Shown: one piece after another, positions 25,785-32,782 of the stretch | Numbering within the stretch: position 1 is the first letter of the stretch | How the letters are laid out: every line of letters starts with the position of its first letter | From: Flavobacteriaceae bacterium CRH | GTDB taxonomy: Bacteria; Bacteroidota; Bacteroidia; Flavobacteriales; Flavobacteriaceae | Direction of reading: 5' to 3' | Assembly: GCA_001507425.1 (NCBI GenBank) | Contig: LMAJ01000001.1 | Location: 1 to 64,000 of the forward strand | Length of the DNA stretch: 64,000 bases | The notes under the pieces: model-generated | What the model was told of the DNA's origin: nothing | What the model saw: only the letters and a program-made list of their open reading frames with translations | The model's database searches: none | Translations under genes and position numbers: made by a program

Positions 25785-26846
25785 TTATATGGTTACCAGT
25801 TCAGATAATTTTAATTTTTGTTTGTTTTTTACTTTTATTTCTGAGCCTTTAGCTAAGAAAACAGAAGTTGGTTGTGTTGTTTGCAAAAACTCAAAATCCA
25901 GACCGTATGTTTTTAGGAAATCAATATCAATTTGATGATTTACAACTTCATATTGTTCCCATCTCGGATGCTGTACTTCATATTCAAAAGTCGTGTCTTT
26001 GTCAATTTTTGTATAGCCAAAATAATGTTCTGTTATAAATTCGGCTTCAGAATCGGGTTCAATTTCGGTTGGATTCTTTTTAGTTTCTACTTGAATGGTA
26101 TTCCATTTATCTGCATTCTTCCATTCATAAATAAAAGTGCTTGTGTTTTTCTTTTCGATAATTTCATGATCCATTTGCTGAGTTTCATAATGTTCCTGAT
26201 ACAAAGTATTGGCAATAAGAGTGATCGCTTTTTTTGGAACAATTTCTTTAATGAAAACCACGCCTCGTTTCCATTCTCCATTTTCAAATCGTTTTACATA
26301 AAACCTTAAATTCACTTCTTCAAAATTGATATGAAAAGGGAATTTAACCCCTATAACTTTTGTGTTTTTAAACATAAAGCCAACTAAACTTGCATAACAT
26401 TTGTTGTTCCAGGTGTCTATTTCAGTTCCGGCGGGAATATATTTTTCTAAAATTTTAGCATCAATCTCATAATTAAAAAGGGCTAGATTTTCCCATTCTG
26501 CTTTTAGAAATGAATCAGAAGTAATATTGGCTGTCAGAAAGTAGAAGTAAGTTGCAATTGCCATTGGGAACACAAAAAAGAACAATAAATTACTAATGAC
26601 ATATTGAAATTTTAAACTGATTAGAATTAAGAAGAAGACCATTATTACTAAAATCCAGTAAATAATGAGTTTTGTTTTTTTAGTTTTACTTAATTCGTCC
26701 CTTCTTATGAGAAGAGTAAATCCTATTATTACTTGTACTATTCCCAGAATAATTTGAAACATCATACCGAAATAAACAAAAAGATATAGTGCAAGCGTGG
26801 TAAAGTAAAATATTTTATTGATTTTGTGTAGTGTACTAAGTGTCAT
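25785..26846 (-). CDS. DUF2071 protein with N-terminal membrane domain
   Basis: A 353-residue fusion: about four membrane helices in residues 1-108, then a soluble DUF2071/YqjF-like domain (ENLALFNYEIDAKILEKYIP through VNLRFYVKRFENGEWKRGVVFIKEI to the C-terminal FLQTTQPTSVFLAKGSEI). DUF2071 proteins usually lack the membrane part, so the fusion is unusual. The N-terminal helices resemble the separate small membrane proteins on either side. The gene is preceded by a TAAACTTTCA half-site 14 bases before the ATG, so it may have direct GbsR control. Function unknown. Confidence 0.8.
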   Translation of the reverse strand: MTLSTLHKINKIFYFTTLALYLFVYFGMMFQIILGIVQVIIGFTLLIRRDELSKTKKTKLIIYWILVIMVFFLILISLKFQYVISNLLFFFVFPMAIATYFYFLTANITSDSFLKAEWENLALFNYEIDAKILEKYIPAGTEIDTWNNKCYASLVGFMFKNTKVIGVKFPFHINFEEVNLRFYVKRFENGEWKRGVVFIKEIVPKKAITLIANTLYQEHYETQQMDHEIIEKKNTSTFIYEWKNADKWNTIQVETKKNPTEIEPDSEAEFITEHYFGYTKIDKDTTFEYEVQHPRWEQYEVVNHQIDIDFLKTYGLDFEFLQTTQPTSVFLAKGSEIKVKNKQKLKLSELVTI

Positions 26847-26859
26847 GGTTTATTTATTT

Positions 26860-26883
26860 TAAACTTTCAAAATAGAAAGCTTG
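26860..26883 (-). promoter_or_regulatory. Half-conserved TAAACTTTCA operator
   Basis: The left half TAAACTTTCA (26860-26869) is identical to the half-site at the gbsR-like operator. The second half (AGAAAGCTTG at 26874-26883) is degenerate and spaced four bases away rather than eight. Located 14 bases before the DUF2071 start. Confidence 0.45.
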
Positions 26884-26950
26884 ATTTTGATTTTTTTTCA
26901 GGTTGAAAAGTTATTTCATGATTTTCAGACCAAACAGTCGGACTAATTTT

Positions 26951-27304
26951 TTATCTGGAAACTTGTAAGTTTTCGTATTTAATCAGTATTCTGAAAAAAT
27001 AAATGGCAGTAATATTTGGAATTAAGGTTACAAAGACAATTTGCAAAGTGTCGTCCCACATTATCCTATGAAAAAATGAAAATAAGATAGCTGCATTAAA
27101 AACGATTATTATCCAATATACTTTTATAGGGTTCTTAATGATGTCATTGTTTATTTTTGAAAAGATTTTAATAGTTAAATAAATAGCTGTAAGTATTTGT
27201 ACTACAGTAAGAAATATTTGTCCGACAAATCGCAAGTAGCATGTTAAGTAAAATAGAAAACAGATTATGAGAGCGAAATTATTTAACTTTTTTATAGTTT
27301 CCAT
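26951..27304 (-). CDS. Small integral membrane protein
   Basis: A 117-residue protein with four hydrophobic helices (ALIICFLFYLTCYL, IFLTVVQILTAIYLTI, YWIIIVFNAAILF, ITAIYFFRILI). It shows the same overall layout as the N-terminal part of the DUF2071 protein (FYFTTLALYLFVYFG, IILGIVQVIIGFTLLI), so these probably share ancestry. First structural gene after the regulator, with the symmetric TAAACTTTCA operator 16 bases before its ATG. Confidence 0.65.
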   Translation of the reverse strand: METIKKLNNFALIICFLFYLTCYLRFVGQIFLTVVQILTAIYLTIKIFSKINNDIIKNPIKVYWIIIVFNAAILFSFFHRIMWDDTLQIVFVTLIPNITAIYFFRILIKYENLQVSR

Positions 27305-27319
27305 ACTTATTGATTATTT

Positions 27320-27347
27320 TAAACTTTCAGAAAAAAATGAAAGTTTT
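27320..27347 (-). promoter_or_regulatory. Operator for the GbsR-type regulator, copy 2
   Basis: TAAACTTTCA (27320-27329), eight-base spacer, TGAAAGTTTT (27338-27347): the halves are complementary at 9 of 10 positions. Same spacing and half-site as copy 1. It lies between the regulator gene and the membrane-protein gene. Confidence 0.7.
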
Positions 27348-27359
27348 AATTAAATTTTT

Positions 27360-27863
27360 TTACTTCATAATTTTTAGAACCAAACGCCCTAACCAGTTTT
27401 CATTAAATTCAGTCATTTTATCTAACATATTATCTGCTTTTAAAACGAAATCATATAATTTGGAAGTTTGATCAACAAAATGCTTTTCTTCTGCAGAATC
27501 TTTTGCTTCAATAGTCGAAACTTCTTTTAAGATTTTAAGAGCAGGTTTAATTTCTCTTTTGCTTCTTTCTCTTGAAATTTTTACGGCCAATTCATCTAAA
27601 TCTTTTTCTGCAGTAAAAAACTCTCTTCTTTCTCCGGCTTTGTATTCTTTATAAACAATTCCCCAATCCATTAAAGCTCTAAGGTTCATGCTGGCATTTC
27701 CGCGAGAGATTTGCAATTCCTCCATAATATCTTCCATAGAAACGGCATCGTTCGAGACCATTAATAAAGCATGGATTTGCGCCATGGTTTTATTAATTCC
27801 CCATTGAGAACCTAATGCTCCCCAGGTTTGTACGAACTTGTTTTTTGCTTCTTTGAATTCCAT
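27360..27863 (-). CDS. GbsR/MarR-type transcriptional regulator
   Basis: A 167-residue winged-helix protein. The N-terminus FKEAKNKFVQTWGALGSQWG, then NKTMAQIHALLMV, the recognition part MEELQISRGNASMNLRALMDWGIV and the wing region EYKAGERREFFTAE are the GbsR pattern. The C-terminal helices form the dimer/ligand domain. GbsR-type proteins repress osmolyte or membrane genes. The first gene of the minus-strand cluster; a perfect TAAACTTTCA palindrome overlaps its own promoter, so autoregulation is likely. A TACATTTG box ends four bases before the ATG. Confidence 0.9.
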   Translation of the reverse strand: MEFKEAKNKFVQTWGALGSQWGINKTMAQIHALLMVSNDAVSMEDIMEELQISRGNASMNLRALMDWGIVYKEYKAGERREFFTAEKDLDELAVKISRERSKREIKPALKILKEVSTIEAKDSAEEKHFVDQTSKLYDFVLKADNMLDKMTEFNENWLGRLVLKIMK

Positions 27864-27867
27864 GGAT

Positions 27868-27898
27868 CAAATGTAAGCAAAAGTTTCTAAACTTTCAA
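27868..27898 (-). promoter_or_regulatory. Candidate promoter of the GbsR-type gene
   Basis: Minus strand TTG (27896-27898), 20 bases, TACATTTG (27868-27875). The -7 box ends four bases from the ATG at 27863, so the transcript would be leaderless. The TTG lies inside operator copy 1, which would give autorepression. Confidence 0.5.
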
Positions 27899-27915
27899 AA
27901 ATAAATGAAAGTTTA
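27888..27915 (-). promoter_or_regulatory. Operator for the GbsR-type regulator, copy 1
   Basis: A perfect 10-bp inverted repeat: TAAACTTTCA (27888-27897), spacer AAAATAAA, TGAAAGTTTA (27906-27915). It overlaps the putative promoter of the regulator gene. Confidence 0.75.
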
Positions 27916-28003
27916 TTTTTGAAATAAATTTAAGTCAGATTTTTTTTAATTTATAGGCAAAATAAATACCTCCTTATAGCTTCTTTCTTATGTTTTGTAA
28001 CAA

Positions 28004-28082
28004 AGAATTTCTGTCTCGTACCATTTTCTTATTTAAGGCTATATATCTGATATAATTTTGAAATAGAAAATGAAAGAAAATC
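28004..28082 (+). promoter_or_regulatory. Conserved promoter block A of the small-protein operon
   Basis: This block is nearly repeated at 29846-29925. The -7 box is TAATTTTG (28053-28060; TAnnTTTG), preceded by the conserved TTATTTAAG and CTGATAT stretches and followed by a shared ATAGAAA..TGAAAGAAAATCA. There is no TTG at the -33 position in either copy; the upstream conserved TCGTACCATT/TCGTGACATT is therefore a candidate activator site. Confidence 0.65.
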
Positions 28083-28213
28083 AAAACCATTTAGGTCTGT
28101 CTCGAAATATTCAGATCTGAAAAAACAAATCAAACAGGTGGAGCAGAACCCACTTAAAAAAACGAGGCGAAACCTGAAAAGCCTTAAGAGTAAGGAAAAT
28201 AAATCAAAAAATT
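28067..28213 (+). ncRNA. Structured 5' leader, copy A
   Basis: From a predicted start near 28067 to the ATG at 28214, about 147 nt. Possible hairpins: AGGTCTG/CAGATCT near 28093-28117, GTGG/CCAC in GTGGAGCAGAACCCAC (28138-28153), AGGC/GCCT around 28165-28183, and CCTTA/TAAGG near 28182-28195. Bases 28138-28200 are almost identical to 29983-30043 before the DUF1842 gene. It may be a regulatory RNA element; no known riboswitch is recognised. Confidence 0.5.
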
Positions 28214-28630
28214 ATGTCAATACCTGCAAACCAATGTACGGTTTTTGTCCAAGTTTGGGCAGATATCAATTCACTTAGACAAGGATCTACTAGCGGATGT
28301 TATGCTGTTAGTAATAAAAGTCAACAATCTAGCGGAGAAGGAACAGCCAATTTAACAACGAATGTAATTACAGGAAGCAACGTATGTTGGTCGGTTTTAC
28401 CAATCGATCCGCAATTTAACGGAGATTTTGCAATTACTCAGGTTGGAGCTCAATCTGGCTGGGCAACTCCACCGGCACCAGTTCCGGGATTTCCTAATTT
28501 GTTTACAGGACAACTTACAACATCTACTGTTGGTGGCAATGTTAATTCTAATATAGTATTTAGCTATAACGGAGGAGGACAATCTATAACAGTTACACTA
28601 CCTGTTACAATCATACCAGTTTCTGCATAA
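28214..28630 (+). CDS. Small AidA/PixA-like protein, paralogue 1
   Basis: A 138-residue, probably beta-rich protein without signal peptide or membrane segment. CTVFVQVWADINSL at the N-terminus and NVCWSVLPIDPQFNGDF in the middle are almost repeated in the 29274 product (CTVFIQIWVDVNML; KVCWSVLPIDPQYRGMF). The layout (a D-N segment early, a serine/asparagine-rich edge, and a WSVLPID core) recalls AidA/PixA inclusion-body proteins, but the match is loose. The Cys residues (8, about 29 and about 59) are conserved between the paralogues. Start ATG at 28214 follows a structured leader; 23 bases separate it from the next gene. Confidence 0.6.
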   Translation: MSIPANQCTVFVQVWADINSLRQGSTSGCYAVSNKSQQSSGEGTANLTTNVITGSNVCWSVLPIDPQFNGDFAITQVGAQSGWATPPAPVPGFPNLFTGQLTTSTVGGNVNSNIVFSYNGGGQSITVTLPVTIIPVSA

Positions 28631-28653
28631 TAATTAATTTAAAAAATAAGATT

Positions 28654-29124
28654 ATGAATAATAAAACAAATTTAGCGTTTAGTACAAGTGCTATAATCCC
28701 GGCAAGAGTAATTAATATTGCGGTAGATACAGTGTATTTATACAGTCAGACTTCTGGTCCGTATTCAGGTACAGGAATATATATGATGGATAATAATGCT
28801 ATAGGTGGCAGTACAGGAGAAGGCGGACTTGAATTGTCTTCACAGGTTACTGCTGGTTTTGGAATCGCATTTAATGCTTTTCCTATTGATGCAGCCGGAC
28901 AACAAGGAGATACTGTTGAGATTGTTGGTTTTGAAATCTCTAACGGGACAAATATTTTCGGAAATTGGGGATGGCCTTCTCCGCAACAAACAGGTTCATA
29001 TCAATGGTTAGGAACTGCTATGATTCAAGGGCAATGTACTTATCAAATTAAAATTGGAGTATCTGTGGGCGGTGCACCTAAACAGTATTACTGGTGGGAC
29101 CCGTTTTTAACATGTACTGCATAG
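28654..29124 (+). CDS. Small AidA/PixA-like protein
   Basis: A 156-residue protein without signal peptide. The N-terminal ARVINIAVDTVYLYSQ and the C-terminal CTYQIKIGVSVGG followed by QYYWWDPFLT resemble the ends of AidA/PixA family proteins (a final strand pair and a YYWDP motif). The middle is Gly/Ser-rich. It is different from the two CTVFV paralogues but shares the ITEM-like core AFPIDAAGQQGD (compare SVLPIDPQ). Co-transcribed with the preceding gene; a terminator hairpin follows at 29148. Confidence 0.6.
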   Translation: MNNKTNLAFSTSAIIPARVINIAVDTVYLYSQTSGPYSGTGIYMMDNNAIGGSTGEGGLELSSQVTAGFGIAFNAFPIDAAGQQGDTVEIVGFEISNGTNIFGNWGWPSPQQTGSYQWLGTAMIQGQCTYQIKIGVSVGGAPKQYYWWDPFLTCTA

Positions 29125-29147
29125 TATTTAGTAAAGAAACTTTGAAA

Positions 29148-29186
29148 ATTAGTGCTTCCAAATTCTTCGGAGGCACTAATTCTTTT
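29148..29186 (+). terminator. Terminator after the AidA/PixA-like pair
   Basis: A 12-bp stem with one G-T pair: ATTAGTGCTTCC (29148-29159) with 29169-29180, then TCTTTT. Confidence 0.75.
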
Positions 29187-29273
29187 ATTGATATATACGT
29201 AGTTGTCCATGCATAAGTTATATAACAATGCCAATTATCAGAAATAAATTAACAGTAACTCAATAAATTGATA

Positions 29274-29729
29274 ATGTTGATTAATAGTAATATAGATATA
29301 CCTAAGTCTAAAATACAACCTTCAAGCTGTACTGTTTTTATTCAGATATGGGTGGATGTTAATATGTTGGCCACTAATAATCCTGAAAAAGGATGTTTTG
29401 TGGTGGATAATAGAAATAAATACTCACAATTTGAGGGTAGTTCTGAATTACAAACGAATGTAATATCAGGAAGTAAAGTTTGTTGGAGTGTATTGCCAAT
29501 TGATCCACAATATAGAGGCATGTTCACTATAAATTCAATTAATGTAGAATTTGCGTATAATGCTCCTCCGTTGCCATATGATGATAATTTAGACATTTGG
29601 ACAGGAGTTGTTGCAATGTCTACTTCTCTTCGGGGTATAATTAAAAATTTCACTTTTAGTTATCATAATAGTTCTATGAGCCGTTCTGTTACATTACCAA
29701 TTGCTGTAAATCCGGTTGTAATAAGTTAG
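29274..29729 (+). CDS. Small AidA/PixA-like protein, paralogue 2
   Basis: A 151-residue protein, start at the ATG at 29274 (the frame also opens two codons earlier at a TTG). Clear paralogue of the 28214 product: CTVFIQIWVDVNML, KGCFVVDNR, TNVISGSKVCWSVLPIDPQ and a final TLPIAVNPV (against TLPVTIIPV). The N-terminal 10 residues and the loop around residues 85-110 differ, so it has diverged. It has its own region between two terminators and lacks the conserved leader, so it may be expressed separately or weakly. Function unknown. Confidence 0.6.
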   Translation: MLINSNIDIPKSKIQPSSCTVFIQIWVDVNMLATNNPEKGCFVVDNRNKYSQFEGSSELQTNVISGSKVCWSVLPIDPQYRGMFTINSINVEFAYNAPPLPYDDNLDIWTGVVAMSTSLRGIIKNFTFSYHNSSMSRSVTLPIAVNPVVIS

Positions 29730-29762
29730 ACTGATTGAATTAATTTCTTTTGTAATCAGTCT
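29728..29762 (+). terminator. Weak hairpin after paralogue 2
   Basis: AGACTGATT (29728-29736) pairs perfectly with AATCAGTCT (29754-29762), overlapping the stop codon. It has a poor T tail. A second pair of short arms (AAAGAC / GTCTTT, ending in a T run near 29817) may complete the termination. Confidence 0.45.
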
Positions 29763-29845
29763 CACTTATAATTTGAAAGACGATTAAAAAAGGCAAAAAT
29801 ATTTAGTCTTTTTTTCTTCATATCATCTTTTTCCATTCTTATAAC

Positions 29846-29925
29846 CAAGAATTCCCATTTCGTGACATTTTTTTATTTAAGTCTATGAATCTGATATAGT
29901 TTTGATATAGAAATGAAAGAAAATC
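29846..29925 (+). promoter_or_regulatory. Conserved promoter block B before the DUF1842 gene
   Basis: Near-duplicate of block A: TTATTTAAG, CTGATATAG, -7 box TAGTTTTG (29897-29904), and ATATAGAAATGAAAGAAAATCA. As in block A no TTG occupies the -33 position; CGTGACATTT stands upstream. Confidence 0.65.
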
Positions 29926-30058
29926 AATATTATTTTTCAAGTCCGTTTTAAAATTTCAGACCTGAAGGATAAAGAATAAAAAGTGGAGCAGAACCCACTT
30001 AAAAAAACGAGGCGGATCCGAAAAGCCTTACGAGTAGGAAAACCCAAAAACAAAAGTT
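29911..30058 (+). ncRNA. Structured 5' leader, copy B
   Basis: About 148 nt between the predicted start and the ATG at 30059. GTGGAGCAGAACCCACTT (29983-30000), AAAAAAACGAGGCG, then GAAAAGCCTTA and GAGTA-GG follow in the same order and spacing as in copy A. Changes cluster in the GCGAAACCTG/GCGGATCCG loop. Conservation exceeds that of the coding sequences behind it, which are unrelated, so the leader itself is likely functional. Confidence 0.5.
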
Positions 30059-30472
30059 ATGTCAGATTTATTAGTAGGTGCTTATTTAGCAAATGGTACT
30101 ATCGGAAATGTTGGAACACCAGGTGCTCCAATCGCTAAATTTAGTTTAGTAGTTGTCCCATCACAACATACAGTGACAGGTACAGTAGTTATTACACAGG
30201 CTATAAGTGGTCCTGATAGTCATATTGTTGTTCAGGTAACAGGAAAAATATATTCAGCAGGATTAGGAAAATATACTCAGTTAGTTAGCTTACAGGGACA
30301 ATATGTTCAGTCTTTTCCACCTCCTGCAATTGGTGCTTTTTTAGCTGATTTTGATGCTCATTTTGCTATCGATAATGCGTGGAACGGAATTGGAGGTTTT
30401 TCATACTACCAACATCATATCGAAAATGTACCAGTTGCATCAGTAAAAAATTTACAAGAGGAATTGGTATAA
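30059..30472 (+). CDS. DUF1842 domain protein
   Basis: A 137-residue protein without signal peptide that matches the DUF1842 pattern: LLVGAYLANGTIGN at the N-terminus, GAPIAKFSLVVVPSQHTVTGTVVITQAI, IVVQVTGKIYSAGLGKYTQLVSLQG, and GIGGFSYYQ near the C-terminus. DUF1842 has no known function. It shares promoter and leader with the AidA/PixA-like operon, so the four small proteins appear to form a regulon. Terminator 75 bases after the stop. Confidence 0.75.
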   Translation: MSDLLVGAYLANGTIGNVGTPGAPIAKFSLVVVPSQHTVTGTVVITQAISGPDSHIVVQVTGKIYSAGLGKYTQLVSLQGQYVQSFPPPAIGAFLADFDAHFAIDNAWNGIGGFSYYQHHIENVPVASVKNLQEELV

Positions 30473-30546
30473 GAAGTAATTCTCCATAAACAATTCAAAG
30501 AGGAATAAAAATCTGAAATATTCCCGACTCGATTAAAATTTATATA

Positions 30547-30575
30547 AAAGATCGCCTGGTTTAGGCGATCTTTTT
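30547..30575 (+). terminator. Terminator after the DUF1842 gene
   Basis: An 11-bp perfect stem AAAGATCGCCT (30547-30557) with 30563-30573, followed by TTTTT. Confidence 0.9.
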
Positions 30576-30632
30576 GTTACTGGTTAACCTGAAACATCTT
30601 CATTTACAAAACTTACCAAAAACCAAAAAACT

Positions 30633-31109
30633 ATGAATGATTTTATTCCACAAGCTAAAAGTTGTTGCTGTGCTGCTAAAGAACAGAAGGCTATTAAAGA
30701 AAAACCAATTTCTAAAACCAGAAAAACCCTAAAAGCAATTCCATCAATGTTTTTGAGTGTTCTTATTGCTTTTTTTCCAAAATGCCCGGTTTGCTGGGCC
30801 GTTTATATGAGCATGTTTGGAAGCCTAGGTTTGGCACGTTTGCCTTATATGGGATGGTTATTGCCTGTTTTGATGTTTTTTTTGGCAGTTCATTTATTCA
30901 TGATTTATAAAAAGTCGGCTTCAAATAATTATTCGGCTTTCTTATTGAGTTTAACCGGAGCAGTAATTATTCTTATTGGCAGATTTTCCTTTCCTAACGA
31001 AAATTGGCTGCTTGTAACCGGTATGATTTTTATTATTTCGGGATCGCTACTTGTTCAGTTTCCATCTCTTCGAATTCATTTATTTACAGCTAAACATACC
31101 AATATTTAA
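30633..31109 (+). CDS. MerC-like cysteine-rich membrane protein
   Basis: A 158-residue protein with an N-terminal cysteine cluster (SCCCAAKEQK, residues about 10-17), a membrane segment carrying FFPKCPVCWAVYMSMFGSLGL (Cys-Pro-x-Cys near residues 51-54), and three further helices. The CPxC at the membrane entry plus a soft-metal cluster is typical of MerC/MerT-type metal uptake proteins. It ends 11 bases before the tyrosinase gene, so a role in copper supply is the natural guess; mercury handling is unlikely as no other mer gene is present. Metal specificity is inference. Confidence 0.7.
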   Translation: MNDFIPQAKSCCCAAKEQKAIKEKPISKTRKTLKAIPSMFLSVLIAFFPKCPVCWAVYMSMFGSLGLARLPYMGWLLPVLMFFLAVHLFMIYKKSASNNYSAFLLSLTGAVIILIGRFSFPNENWLLVTGMIFIISGSLLVQFPSLRIHLFTAKHTNI

Positions 31110-31120
31110 AACCTATAACT

Positions 31121-32731
31121 ATGACTACCCAAAACTTAAAAATTAGAAAATCTATATTAGAAATACAGAGAGATTACCAAAACGGCAATAAAACGGAACT
31201 GGAAAATTTAATGCGCGCCTGGAAAGGAATTAAAGAACTTCCTGCAGAAGATCCTCATTCGTTTTTTAAATTAGGCGGTTTTCACGGAGAACCTTTTAGA
31301 GGTGCAGGATGGGGAAGTAATGCTTATTGGGGAGGTTATTGCAATCACGGAAATGTATTGTTTCCAACCTGGCATCGTATTTATATTTTAAAAGTAGAAG
31401 AAGCCTTGCAAAGTATAAAAGGCTGTGAGTCTGTTATGTTGCCTTATTGGGATGAAACCAATGAGGATTCATTAGAAAAAGGAATTCCGTCTTGTTTAAC
31501 AGATGAATTTTTTGAATTGGATGGAGAAAAAATCGCAAACCCGCTGCGTTCCTTTGTTTTTCCTAAAAATATTGTAGACAACGTGCAAGGCGATAATAAT
31601 CTTTATAATAAACCAAAAGGATATGAAACAGTTCGTTATCCGTTATCTGGTTTGGTTGGTTCAGATGAAGATCGTGCTAAAACCGCAGAACACAATGCAA
31701 AATATCCCGACCATAATAAAAATGTAGAAATATTAAATGGCAATGTTTTAAACTGGCTCAACTCTTTTATTATTGTTAAAGGCAAAAGGATCGAGACAAA
31801 CGTTAATCAAAAGTTTAAAGACTGTTTAAACGCTCCTAATTTTACTGTTTTTTCGAACACAACTTCAGCAGCCGAATGGAATATAAATTTAGAAGAAGGC
31901 AGTCTGCCGGTTGTATCGCTCGAATCGCCACATAACAGTATTCACCTTGCAGTTGGTGGCTGTGATTTACCAACATATGATCGTTCACCTATTCCGGATG
32001 CGAATGGAGATATGGGAGAAAATGATACCGCAGGATTAGATCCTATTTTCTATTTTCATCATTGTAATATTGATCGTGTATTTTGGCTTTGGCAGAAAAA
32101 ACACGGATTTACAGACCATCTTGAAATTTTTCCAGAATATCCGGGAACCAATACAGTCGATAATCAAGGGCCAACTCCGGGAATGGCGCCTAATTCATGG
32201 CTTGATTTAGAGACACCGCTTAATCCTTTTAAAATAACTGAAAACGGAACTGAAAGAACTTATAATTCTTTAGACTGCATTAACATCGAAAGACAATTAG
32301 GAATTACCTATAGTATTGGTTCTCTCGATAAATTTTCTCAAAACCGACTTTTAAAAGTAGAAGAAGATGATGCAAAAGTTATTAAAGTTTCGAGAATTAA
32401 TAAAGCGCCAATAAGAGGCTCTTTCCTGATTTCTGCATTTGCAACAATCGACGGAAAAAAACAGCATTTGGGTACAGAAGCCGTATTAAGCCGTTGGAGT
32501 TCTCAATATTGTTCAAATTGCCAAACACATCTTGAGGTAAAAGCATTTTTTAAACTACCAGTTTTAAAAGAAACATCAAAAAGTACTTTAAAAGCTTCTG
32601 TTAATAGTGTAGAAATAGAAATACACGGCAGAGACGGTATGCTTTCGGGCAATAAAAATACTAAAAAGCTATTTTCATTATTTAAAAAGACTGAAAAACC
32701 GGCAGTAGATTTTCATGTTGAAGTAGTTTAA
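31121..32731 (+). CDS. Tyrosinase family copper oxidase, fungal-like
   Basis: A 536-residue type-3 copper protein without signal peptide. CuA ligands: His55 (GFHGEP), His76 in YCNHGN and His85 in PTWHR. CuB ligands: His271 and His275 (SPHNSIH) and His313 or 314 (FYFHHCNIDR). Cys74, two residues before His76, is where fungal tyrosinases and haemocyanins form a Cys-His thioether; Streptomyces-type tyrosinases lack it. A C-terminal domain (about 395-536) contains C464-SN-C467, like the CXXC of fungal pro-tyrosinases that helps load copper and shields the site. It hydroxylates or oxidises phenols to quinones (melanin-type chemistry); the natural substrate is unknown. Eleven bases behind the MerC-like gene. 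Confidence 0.9.
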   Translation: MTTQNLKIRKSILEIQRDYQNGNKTELENLMRAWKGIKELPAEDPHSFFKLGGFHGEPFRGAGWGSNAYWGGYCNHGNVLFPTWHRIYILKVEEALQSIKGCESVMLPYWDETNEDSLEKGIPSCLTDEFFELDGEKIANPLRSFVFPKNIVDNVQGDNNLYNKPKGYETVRYPLSGLVGSDEDRAKTAEHNAKYPDHNKNVEILNGNVLNWLNSFIIVKGKRIETNVNQKFKDCLNAPNFTVFSNTTSAAEWNINLEEGSLPVVSLESPHNSIHLAVGGCDLPTYDRSPIPDANGDMGENDTAGLDPIFYFHHCNIDRVFWLWQKKHGFTDHLEIFPEYPGTNTVDNQGPTPGMAPNSWLDLETPLNPFKITENGTERTYNSLDCINIERQLGITYSIGSLDKFSQNRLLKVEEDDAKVIKVSRINKAPIRGSFLISAFATIDGKKQHLGTEAVLSRWSSQYCSNCQTHLEVKAFFKLPVLKETSKSTLKASVNSVEIEIHGRDGMLSGNKNTKKLFSLFKKTEKPAVDFHVEVV

Positions 32732-32782
32732 AATTCAAATCAAGAAAATAAAAGAAAACAAACCCATTAACAACACAAAATC

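Noticed and set aside
25932..26309. 125-codon frame opposite the DUF2071 gene
   Set aside because: Antisense shadow in AT-rich sequence, dominated by Phe/Ile; the minus-strand frame has domain support.
28067..28213. Known riboswitch class in the leader (preQ1, TPP, c-di-GMP, cobalamin)
   Set aside because: None of the diagnostic core sequences of these classes is present; only the shared leader structure is claimed.
30633..31109. Mercury-resistance gene
   Set aside because: No merA, merR or merP nearby; the cysteine motifs fit several soft metals and the next gene is a copper enzyme.
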